Source: Clitoria ternatea (taxonomy: Eukaryota > Streptophyta > Magnoliopsida > Fabales > Fabaceae). From it: DNA of 64,000 nt. A model generated the notes under the pieces. That model was not told where the DNA came from and did no database searches. It saw nothing but the letters and a program-made list of their open reading frames with translations. Shown piece after piece: positions 12,301-22,126 of this stretch. Within the stretch, counting starts at the first letter, position 1, and each line of letters begins with the position of its first letter. The translations under genes were made by a program, and so were the position numbers. The stretch spans positions 116,328,501 through 116,392,500 of the forward strand of contig CM075669.1 in NCBI GenBank assembly GCA_037962975.1. Reading direction: 5' to 3'.

Positions 12301-13238
12301 AAATAGTCGGTCTGATTTCTCTTCCTTGGAGGTGACTCAGTCGGCATATTCTCCTAAAACCGAGTCATCTTAATTAGTCTTTCACTCGGGTATATCATTC
12401 CAATTCCGAGTCATCTCTTGCTCAGCCTTCTGCTCGGCAATTACACTAAAACCGACCCATCACTCTATTGGTTTTCCACTCGGAGTTTCATCCTAGAGAC
12501 TGACACATCTGGGTAATAATAAACCGTGTGTCCCTAGTCGGAATTCTGCCACTCAGAAATGCATTTTCCTATGTAATTCCTTCGAAAATGAAGGCACTCA
12601 GTGATTCTTTCATTCGGAATTGCAATGTCTGATCAAGATCGACTCGGAAACAAGCCTTTGGAAGATACTTGACTCGGAAATGAGTCTTTCTGTGGTGTTT
12701 GACTCAGAAACGAGTCATTCAGAAGTAATTGACTCGGAAATGAGTCATTTGATGGCATTTGACTCGGAAACGAGTCTTTCTAAGTAATTTAACTCGGCAG
12801 TGAGTCACCCCAAGGTGAGTCACTCGGATTCTCTCACCCAGAAGTGGTTCTATCAGTTCCACTTCACACATAAGTGTCTCGGGTGCAGGAATTTCACTCG
12901 GAATAAACTCACTCGGCCATATTCCACTCGGAGAACACAACCTTCACTCGGAATTTCTCTTAGTCACTCAGAATTTTCCTTCTTCACTCAGAATTTTCAT
13001 TCTTCACTCGGACAGAGCCCCTTTTTCACTCAGAAATTCGTTTCTAAGGCATATTTTACCCAGAAAATGGATCTTATCAATACAGGTCTATGTAATTTCT
13101 ATAATTATACCCAAAAATGGAATTTTTTTGGAGTATTATAAACCATCCATAAGGTGTTTTATTCATTGATTAACACTTACAGACCTTCCATGCTTCATAA
13201 ATTACATAATTGAACTATTATTAAAGCAGGATGTTACA
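9394..13238 (-). repeat. 5' LTR of element A (right unit)
   Basis: A 3845-bp LTR, nearly identical to 765-4629. It holds the same parts: 183/367-bp repeat units starting at 10571, 10755, 10940, 11122, 11307 and 11489; the CGCTTGAGCG block near 12055-12190; and the 30-bp hairpin units at 12641, 12671, 12701, 12731, 12761 and 12791. The CCGAGTG cluster spans about 11940-13060. It ends CA at 13238, where element E resumes with GATTC as the candidate target duplication. The other copy of that duplication is outside the window. Confidence 0.93.
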
Positions 13239-13658
13239 GATTCTAATACTTTCCTTGTTGTACGTTGAGGTCCAAAATGTCCACCACATGCATATGTATG
13301 ACAAAATGTAAGAATGCAATGAAATTCATTTTCAGGTACACACCTTCTAATGACTTGATCACCACAAAGTTTCCATAAGTAAGGATCATCCCAAATATAG
13401 TATTTAGAATCACTTTTTAGTTTTATTATTTGTTGTTTAGATGCATGTATGGGAGTAACAGAAGCAACTAAGTAGTTTACCAAATTAGCAAACCATGGAG
13501 TGGAATCATGTATTCCCATAAGTTGTTCATCAGGAAAATCATCTCTAATGGAAATTGGGTCAAGTTCTTTTTAAATTCTGCTTAAGTGATCAGCCACTAA
13601 ATTTTTTGCTCCAATTTTATCCCTAATTTCAATACCAAATTCTTGGAGCAGCAACATC
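13239..13658 (-). pseudogene. Element E RNase H end and integrase start (fragment)
   Basis: Continuation of the Athila-like polyprotein from 25923. Reading from 13658: LLLQEFGIEIRDK and VADHLSRI (the end of RNase H), a TAA at 13571-13573, then the linker and the integrase N-terminal zinc region with HTYACGGHFGPQRT. It stops at 13239 where array A is inserted. The join across element B is seamless once one ACATC duplication is allowed for. Downstream integrase lies to the left of the window. Confidence 0.9.
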
Positions 13659-16600
13659 TGTAACATCCCTGTTTTTAGAAACAGTTTTACCCTTGTAATT
13701 TTTGAATTATGGATGGTTTGTAAGTAAGAATAAGTCAATATATACCCTATTGATGGTCGGTAGTATCTCAGAAATGTCATTTTTGTGCATAATAATGGAA
13801 TTTATATGGACCATTAGTGAAATTATGCAAAAACCGAGTGAAAAGGGCTCTGTTCCGAGTAACAGAGAGGAATTCCGAGTGAATAATTATAAATTCTGAG
13901 TGAAGGATGGAATTCCGAGTCAGTGTCATGTTTTCCGAGTAAAAATATGACTGAGAGGGCTACCACCGAGTGGAGTCCTGACCTGAGAAGCAATTCCGAG
14001 TGAAGTGTGTTCAAGAGAACCACTTCTGGGTGAAATTCCGAGTCAAAACACCCTTGAAAGGCTCGTTTCCGAGTCAAACCTTGCCAAATGCTTCCTTTTC
14101 CGAAGGAAATTCCTCTGATTGAAGCATTCCGAGTGAAAGAATGCATATATACTTATGTTTATGTTGATTTGATGCTTCCTACCGACTGGAATGTGTTGTG
14201 GAATCAATTGGGAAGGATTTCAAATGGTTTCGTATGTGTTTGCTTAGGAAAATGGTAGAGGAAGCCCATTCCGAGAGAAATGTAAGAGGCTGAACCATTT
14301 CCGAGTGAGTCTATGAGTATGACCCCTCTTCCGAGTGAGATATACTCTACTAGACCAAAACCGAGTGAGACTCGTATGTGTAGGTCTTGTTCCAAGAGGT
14401 AATGGCTTAAATAAGCCTTAATTTGGAAAGGTAGTTGAAGAAGTTGGTCTAAACCGAGTGAACCAAGTGAATGAAGACTCGGATTTCCAAGTAAAAACTC
14501 TGAGAAAGAGAGAACTCGGTCTGGACAGATATTACCGAGTGAGAAACCGATTACTTGAGTCGGTTTCAAAGGAATTCCGAGCGAGGACTTGAAGACTCGC
14601 TCAAGCGAGTCGGATTCCGCTTGAGCGAGAAGGACCCCTGATGCATATTTCTCTACTTCGCTCAAGCGAGCAAGCCACGCTCAAGCGAGCCTTGTATTTG
14701 TTGGCTCGGAAGAAGAATTCCAGTCGGCATAGTGGTTAACCGAGTGGAATTTTCACTCGGTATTCAGTGTCAGTTTTGCGTGTTGACTTCAATTTTGTCT
14801 TTTAATGCTTATTTTAATTCAATCATGCGCACTATAGCTAGTAGGCGGCCAGAAATGGGCACTGACATAGCCTACCTCCTTATTTAAATCTCCACTGACA
14901 CTCCATTAACACTCCACTAAAAATCCACTAACAGCCCACTCACAAAAGCTGTTCCCCATTTAGTTTTCCACTTACTCTCTCATTATTTAAACCAGTGCGA
15001 TGACTCTTAGAGAACACACACACACGAAACAGACACACCTCTATTATCATTCTTCTTCCTACAAGTTCCTTTCTCTCTTTTCTTTTCTCTTTCACTCGGA
15101 TTTGAAGTAGGACGGTGGAAAGAACCTTTTTCTTTCCATCCAAGAACTTCATTAAGGTAAGGGGGTATATTCTTGGGTGCTCTGTGGGAAAACCGAGTGA
15201 AGGAAAGGGTTAAGGAATCATGTTCCTCACCTTTCCAGGACAGATTTAGTGATGGGTGAATTAAATGCTTAATTGTTACTATTTTGTATATATATATATA
15301 TATATATATATGTTGGTAAATGATATACTTTGTGTGAATTGTGAGAAAAATATGAACTGTATTGACTATGAAAATACTAAATCATGGGTACCTATGTGCG
15401 TTCCAGTGAAGAATTACAATTAAATGTTGGAATAAATGACAAACAACTCGGTTTTATATGAATTCAATCGGTTTTTACACAATATCACTCGGTAAATCAT
15501 TATATATATCAGACAGAACCCTTTTCTTACTTGAAGAACCTCCTTTCAATCATTTTTACTCGGAATTATAGTTATTCCACTCGGAAATCTCTTTCTTAAT
15601 TATATTTCACTCGGATTTGCAAACAATTCTACTCAGGGAACCATTTTCATACTGATTTCACACGGAATCATGTTTTAATTCACTTAGAAACTTATTTCAC
15701 TCAGAATTTAAGTTATTTCACTTAGAAAATCCTTTTCAATATCTATTTCACTCGGAAAACATATTAATTTCATTTAGAAAACTCTGCTCAGTTTTATTTC
15801 ACTCGGATTCATAGTTAATTCATGCGGAAAACCCATTTTCACTCGGAATCAAACCTGTTTCAGTCGGAAAACAGCCTTCCAGTTCATTTTCACTTGGATT
15901 TATGGTACTCGATTGTATTCTATTCAAACAGAACGATTTTTCACTCGGAAATACATCTTTCTAGTCGGATTTCACCCGGAATTATAAGTAAATTATTTAG
16001 AGAACTCTTTCTTAATTATATTTCACTCGGAAAACAACTTAATTCCTCTCAGAAAATTTCATTCAGTTTGATATCACTCGGAATCATGGTTATTCCACCC
16101 GGATTCACATTTAATCTACTCAGAAACTTCTCTGAACCATATTTTCACTCGGATTCTTACTTATTTCACTCATAAATTCTATTTATTACACTTAGAATCA
16201 ATCTCTTTTACTCAGAAACTCTGTTTTTAACATATATCACCCGGATTTTTCATTCAAAGACTTTTCTTTAATTCTTTTAAATTATTTTGGAAATGTTACA
16301 ACTAAAATTACTATTATTCTTATTATTATAATTCTTATTGTGAATCTTATCATTATTAACAACTAGTATTATTGATATTATCTTGTTATGAAAAATTAAA
16401 TAAGGAATATATTATTTTACTCTTGATACAAGTATAATTCTAATCAAGATATAATCGATATATTTTCTTACAACGTTTGAATAATGGAATCCTAGAACTT
16501 GAGAATAATATAATGAGACTGGAAACATATAGATATCCAAGGAATCAATTGATAAAATAAATGCATTTCGCATCATGAAAATATTTTTGAAGAAGAAAAA

Positions 16601-17473
16601 CCTCTAGAGCATACACTTGGTACAGTGGAGGACACTCACGTTCGATCTCCATGAAGAATCTTGGGAGTATAACTGGAACGACAACCCAATGGCATCAGAG
16701 TCGCGCCTGATAGCCGGGTGAGACGATGCAATTCTAGTGTACTTTGACTAAATGACGGAGTGTAACTATGATCATAGGGATCCAAGTTCCAAAAATATTT
16801 AAATCAATGATAAGAACCAATGAGTTCATTTGTACCATATGGAACTTGGGCGGACCCTGATCGCTCTAGATGATTGGAATGGAGTTATTCTAAAGAATGA
16901 GAAGAAGATGAAACGATTTATTGGGCCCACATGCATCATGAGACAGAACCAAAGATAAATCATAATAAATCCAACTCATGCATTCCATGACAACATGCTT
17001 GATTGTTATAATTGTGAATATGCTAATTGTATGATGTATGTGATATTGTATGTTAACTGGATTATGTCCGCACCGGATTAACCAATCAGGGTCTTGGGTT
17101 ATACTCACCCTTACTGTTGACCATTTTTCAGAGGAATTAGGAAATCAAGAACCCGAGTATGAAGAATAGCAATATGCTGAACCTACTGAGAATAATCATT
17201 AGAGGTAGAATTTATATAGATTGAATACTTATTAATGACAAAGACACCGGATGACTGTATAATGTTTAAGGGTACCTGCGTGCCCTATTTTGTTATGAGT
17301 ACAATTATTTTTAAGTTGTGAATGACTATGTGATATATCTACTATTTGCTTCCAATGATCTGCCATCTCTTTATTTAAAAAAAAAATTCACTTTTTACGA
17401 AAATTGTTAACACTCTTAGTTAAATAGGATGATCCTATAGAATGGGTTGTCTTATCTAACCGAGGGTGTTAAA
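13659..17473 (+). repeat. 5' LTR of element B
   Basis: 3815 bp, starting TGTAACATCCCTG. It ends in AA rather than CA, a change from the 3' copy. U3-like section 13830-14760: many CCGAGTG motifs, one hairpin unit GGCTCGTTTCCGAGTC at 14060-14075 (the form repeated in A), and a CGCTTGAGCG block at 14580-14690. Section 15090-16260: the motif appears as CACTCGG, the opposite orientation. A (TA)n run at 15286-15311 is longer than in the 3' LTR. Confidence 0.94.
14984..14990 (+). promoter_or_regulatory. Candidate TATA box of the LTR of B
   Basis: TATTTAA sits about 25-30 bp upstream of an ACACACACACGAAAC stretch and a pyrimidine-rich leader, a plausible transcription start region. The motif orientation switch of the LTR falls close to it. 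Not tested by any other signal. Confidence 0.35.
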
Positions 17474-17477
17474 TTGG

Positions 17478-17489
17478 TGGTATCAGAGC
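17478..17489 (+). promoter_or_regulatory. Primer-binding site of B
   Basis: TGGTATCAGAGC, four bases after the 5' LTR, is complementary to the 3' end of initiator tRNA-Met. The leader to the gag ATG at 17656 has no other feature I recognise. Confidence 0.9.
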
Positions 17490-17655
17490 ATAGTCGATTC
17501 ATTAAACTTGGGTAGTGGACCATTAGGTTTCCACGTACTCTGATAGAAATATTGAACAGTTTATAACACTCCTAAGACTAAATATCCTATATGGAATACC
17601 TCACATAACATATACCCTGAACCTATTTGTTGATATTCTTTCAACAAATTCCTAA

Positions 17656-18591
17656 ATGGCACGCCGAAATAACGATCATGTGATGGAGGATCTTCTTACC
17701 AGAATTGTGGAGGTAATAGAACGCCAAGAGTTACCTCATTCTTCTACTAGGCAAAGTCAAGGATTAACTGACTTCCAGAGGAATAATCCTACTCAATTCA
17801 AAGGAGGCTTTGATCCAGAAGGAGCACAATTATGGATTGAACATCTTGAAAAGATTTTTGCTGCTATGCGATGCCCTGATGAGGACAGAATAACTTTTGT
17901 TGTCTTCATGATGGGTGGAGAAGCAGAGCACTGGTGGACTCATGCCAGAATTAGATTAGCAACTGAAGGACATGTCATTACCTGGGGACGATTCAAGACA
18001 GAGTTCCTCGCTAAATATTTCCCTGAAGACATAAGGAGGCAGAAAGAGCAGGAGTTCTTTAATCTGAAACAAGGCAATATGACTGTAGGGGAGTACGCTG
18101 CTAAGTTTGATGAGTTGGCAAAATGTTGTCCCTACTACACCCACATGGGAGAAGCGTCAAGATGCGCAAAATTTGAAGCAGGGCTACGGCAAGAAATTCG
18201 CCAAGCTATTTGTTGCCAACAAATTACACGATTCTCTACTTTGGTTGACAGATGTCGTATCTTTGAGAACACCTTTAATCTATGACGACCTGGAACATCT
18301 AATCATGGGCCAGAACGACGTATGCCAGACAGACAACAGAGGAGAGATTTTCGAGTAGATCGACCCTACTTTCGTCCACCTTACTCAGCCAACTGAATTC
18401 CTCCTAGAGGTCAGGAGAACCAAAGCGGTAAAAACTGCACAATTTATGGACCGATTGGACATCGTGATGCTGATTGTTGGTACAGAAATAAAAATAACCA
18501 ACAACAAGTAACTCAAGGACAGGCAGTACGACCAACAGGTCAAGGAAGTGGAGGATTTACTGCAAATACCTCTACCAACAATGTCCCAAGG
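17656..18591 (+). pseudogene. Element B gag (broken)
   Basis: Begins MARRNNDHVM. The gag domain includes FKGGFDPEGAQLW, EHWWTHARIRL, FLAKYFPEDIR and FFNLKQGNMTVGEY, and runs to a region with one zinc knuckle near 18438 reading CTIYGPIGHRDADC. The second cysteine has become tyrosine. TGA codons at 18283-18285 and 18394-18396 interrupt a frame that otherwise continues into the protease at 18592. Both stops would arise from CGA by a C-to-T change. Gag would bind and package the element RNA. Confidence 0.92.
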
Positions 18592-20145
18592 ATGCAAAAT
18601 GTTCACCGCAGCAACAACTTCAATCAGAACAATAATCCTAGAAGGCCCGGAAATAACTCTACTGGAAGACCAGGAGGAAATGCTAGAGTTTTTACCATGA
18701 ATGGTGCGGAAGTATCACAAGAGAACGATCTTGTGCAAGGTACATGCTTTATAGGAAGTACTCTATTAAATGTATTATATGATTCTGGAGCCACTCATTC
18801 TTTCATATCTGAGAATTATGTAAAACATTTAAAGCTTCCTACAACCTCTCTTCCTAATAAGATGATTGTCACGACTGCTGCAAATAAGCCCATTTGCCCT
18901 TCCTGCATGTGTTTGAAATGTCCTCTCAACATCGAAGGGAAAGCTTATCAAGTAGATCTGATATGTTTGCCTTTGATTGATCTAGATATTGTTCTAGGAA
19001 TGAATTGGCTTGCTGCCAACCATATTCTGATTGACTGTCATAATATATCCATCTCTCTCGGGTCTACTACATCTCATTGTGATCAAAACACTGATCTTTG
19101 TCCTATTAGCTCAGAAAAGGTAATTCCAGCAAAGGAAGTCCAACTATACATGATCCTTACTGAATCTGAAAGTAAGGCCACTCCTCAAATTGACCAGATT
19201 CTTGTTGTTCAGGAATTTCCAGAAGTTTTTCCTGATGATATACTAGAACTACCACCAGAGCGAGAAATTGAGTTCAATATTGACATTATACCAGGTGTGG
19301 GACCAATCTCTATTGCTCCTTACCGAATGTCACCCAAGGAACTCAGTGAACTTAAAGAGCAAATAGAAGAACTTTTAGAGAAAGGAATGATTAGACCCAG
19401 TGTCTCACCTTGGGGAGCACCAGTTCTTCTAGTCAAAAAGAAGGATGGTAGTATGCGGTTATGTGTTGACTATCGTCAGTTGAATAAAGCTACGATCAAG
19501 AACCGATATCCTCTCCCAAGAATTGATGATTTGATGGACCAATTACGAGGAGCCACTATCTTCTCGAAAATTGATCTGCGATCAGGCTATCATCAAATCA
19601 GAGTGAAGAAAGATGATGTACCCAAAACAGCATTCAGAACACGATATAGGCACTATGAGTATCTTGTTATGCCCTTTGGAGTTACCAATGCACCTGCAGT
19701 CTTTATGGGATACATGAATCGAATCTTCCATGAGTACTTGGACAAATTCATGGTTGTATTCATTGACGATATTCTCGTCTACTCCAAGAGCCATGAGGAA
19801 CACGAGGAGCATCTCCGAATTGTTCTAAATACTTTGTGTGCAAGGCAATTATACGCTAAGTTTTCAAAATGTGAATTTTGGTTGACAGAAGTGAAATTTT
19901 TAGGACATGTCATCTCTAAGGAAGGAATTGCTGTGGATCCTACAAAGGTAGAAGCTGTACTAAATTGGGAACAACCCAAGAATGTGACGAAAATCCGCAG
20001 TTTCCTTGGACTGGCTGGATATTATCGTCGATTCATCAAGAATTTCTCTCGAATTGCAGCACCTTTAACTAGGTTGACTCGTAAAGATCAACCATTTGAA
20101 TGGACTGACAAATACGAAAGCAGTTTTACAGAGTTACGCCAATGA
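18592..20145 (+). pseudogene. Element B protease and reverse transcriptase
   Basis: A 517-codon open stretch in frame with gag. The aspartic protease site DSGATHSF is at 18781-18804, followed by LGMNWLAAN. RT motifs follow in the usual order: PYRMSP, SVSPWGAPVLLVKKKDG, FSKIDLRSGYHQI, MPFGVTNAPAVF, catalytic FIDDILVYS near 19759, FLGHVIS and FLGLAGYYRRFI. It ends at TGA 20143-20145 in the linker before RNase H, where related copies keep a coding codon. RT would make cDNA from element RNA. Confidence 0.94.
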
Positions 20146-22086
20146 CTCACTAGTGCACCTGTCTTGATTTTGCCAGATCCTGCCAAGCCATATGAAGTGT
20201 ATTGTGATGCGTCAAGACAAGGACTGGGATGTGTTCTAATGCAAGAAAGAAAGGTTATTGCTTATGCTTCACGACAGCTAAGAACGCATGAAGTTAATTA
20301 TCCTACACATGATTTGGAATTAGCTGCAGTTGTGTTTGCCTTGAAAATCTGGAGACACTACTTGTATGGTACATACTTTGAAGTCTTCAGTGATCATAAA
20401 AGCTTGAAGTATCTATTCGACTAGAAAGAGTTGAATATGCGACAACGTAGATGGATGGAATTCATCAAGGATTATGATTTCGAACTCCGATATCACCCTA
20501 GAAAGGCAAATGTTGTGGCTGACGCACTTAGCAGAAAGACCCTACGCCTATCATATATGATGACAAAGGAGTTGGAATTAATTGAACAGTTTCGCGATTT
20601 GAATCTAGCAGTAACACCAAAAAGGGGAAGCCTTATGGTTAGAATGCTAAGAATTTCCAATGATTTTCGAGAACAAGTCAAAGAAGCTCAAGCCAATGAC
20701 CAGGAATTACAAGATTTAGCAGAAAGGACAAAAGAAGGAGTCTCAGAATTTAGCAAGGATAAACATAGGGTGATCAAGTATCAACAGAGAATCTGTATTC
20801 CAGTTAATACAAATCTTAAAAGATCCATCCTTGATGAAGCATATAAGAGCAAATACAGTATCCAGCCAGGGTCGACCAAAATGTATCAGGACTTGAAGAA
20901 ATTATTCTGGTGGCAAGGAATGAAAAAGGATATAGCTGAATATGTGACAGCTTGTCTGATGTGTCAGAAGGTAAAGGCGGAACAACAACGACCAAGTGGG
21001 ACCCTTCGTTCTTTAGATATTCCAGAATGGAAATGGGATGAGATTGCTATGGATTTTGTGACTGGATTTCCCAGGACATCAGGTGGATGTGATGTTATTT
21101 GGGTAATCGTGGATCGATTAACAAAGACCGCTCACTTCATTCCTGTCAATATGAAGTATTCCCTAGATAAACTCACCCAGATCTATATCAAGGAAATTGT
21201 ACGATTACATGGAACTCCCATTGCAATTGTGTCTGATCGAGATCCTCCTTTCACATCACAATTTTGGAAGAGCCTGCAACAAGCTCTGGGAACTCGTCTG
21301 AAGTTAAGTTTCGTATATCACCCACAGACAGACGGATAATCAGAAAGAACAATCAAGACTCTTGAAGATTTGTTGCATCTTTGTGTCCTAGAACATGGGG
21401 GAAGTTGGCAAGAATACCTTCCACTTGTGGAGTTCACTTACAACAACAGCTACCATGCCAGTATCGGAATGGCCCCCTATGAAGCTTTGTATGGAAGAAA
21501 ATGCCGTATACCTTTATGTTGGTATGAGACTGGTGAAAAGACAATAATTGGACCAGAGATTGTTCAGAAGACTACAGAACAAGTCTAAAAGATCCAAATG
21601 GCAATGAAGACTTCACAAGATAGACAAAAGAGTTACTACGACAAACGTCAGAAGCCATTGGAGTTTGAGGAAGGAGATCATGTTTTTCTCAAAGTTACCC
21701 CTACCACTGGAGTAGGAAGAGCTTTGAAGGCCAAGAAATTAAGCCCTAGATACGTAGGACCCTATCAGATTCTGCAAAAGATAGGAACTCATGCGTATCG
21801 TATTGCTCTGCCACCTGAGCTAACAAACCTCCATAATGTCTTTCATGTTTCTCAGCTCCGTAAATATGTGCCAAGCCCTGATCATGTCTTGAGACCTGAT
21901 CAGTTTATTCTGAAGGAAAATCTCACCTTTGAAGTATCGCCAGTGAAGATTGTTGACCGACGTCTCAAACAGCTAAGAGGCAAGGAAATCTCTTTAGTCA
22001 AGGTAGTTTGGAGTCAGACAGATGATGGGAATGCTACTTGGGAAATTGAGGGGAAAATGAGAGAATTGTACCCTCAATTGTTTTAA
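20146..22086 (+). pseudogene. Element B RNase H, integrase and chromodomain (broken)
   Basis: Same frame as 18592-20145. RNase H shows YCDASRQGLGCVLMQ and FSDHKSLKYLFD. The integrase zinc region reads YKSKYSIQPG...CLMCQK, so both metal-binding histidines of the HHCC motif (histidine in A and H) are lost. The core has MDFVTGFPRT and VSDRDPPFTSQF. It ends with GPYQILQKIG, FHVSQLRKY and a chromodomain-like VVWSQTDDGNATWE. Stops: TAG 20422-20424, TAA 21337-21339, TAA 21586-21588. Each fits a single C-to-T change. Confidence 0.93.
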
Positions 22087-22111
22087 CTTCGAATTTCGGG
22101 ACGAAATTCCT

Positions 22112-22126
22112 AAAAGGAGAGGAGAA
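22112..22126 (+). promoter_or_regulatory. Polypurine tract of B
   Basis: AAAAGGAGAGGAGAA abuts the start of the 3' LTR at 22127, the expected plus-strand priming site. Confidence 0.88.

Larger units (their letters stand above)
1..13238 (-). mobile_element. Element A: tandem Ty3/gypsy chromovirus array (internal-LTR-internal-LTR)
   Basis: On the minus strand the order from the right is LTR (9394-13238), internal region (4630-9393), LTR (765-4629), then a second internal region (1-764) leaving the window. Bases 1-764 are nearly identical to 8631-9393, so the middle LTR is both the 3' LTR of the right unit and the 5' LTR of the left unit. Each unit has its primer site next to its LTR. LTRs start TG and end CA. 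The gag-pol with a C-terminal chromodomain-like segment is typical of Tekay/Del chromoviruses. The array sits inside the integrase zinc-binding region of Athila element E at 13238/13239. The left end and the target duplication partner lie outside the window, so the true number of units is unknown. Unequal recombination between LTRs is the likely origin. Confidence 0.9.

Noticed and set aside
13202..13519. 105-codon frame spanning 13238
   Set aside because: Its last residues come from the LTR of A. The real coding part is the integrase start of E, which ends at 13239.
14204..14665. 153-codon frame on the minus strand in the LTR of B (and 22672-23133)
   Set aside because: It reads through repeated CACTCGG and CGCTTGAGCG motifs (SLG, LGI phrases). 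Its duplication only reflects the two LTRs.
15286..15311. (TA)n run as a TATA box
   Set aside because: It is downstream of the likely start region, and its length differs between the two LTRs. It behaves as a microsatellite.
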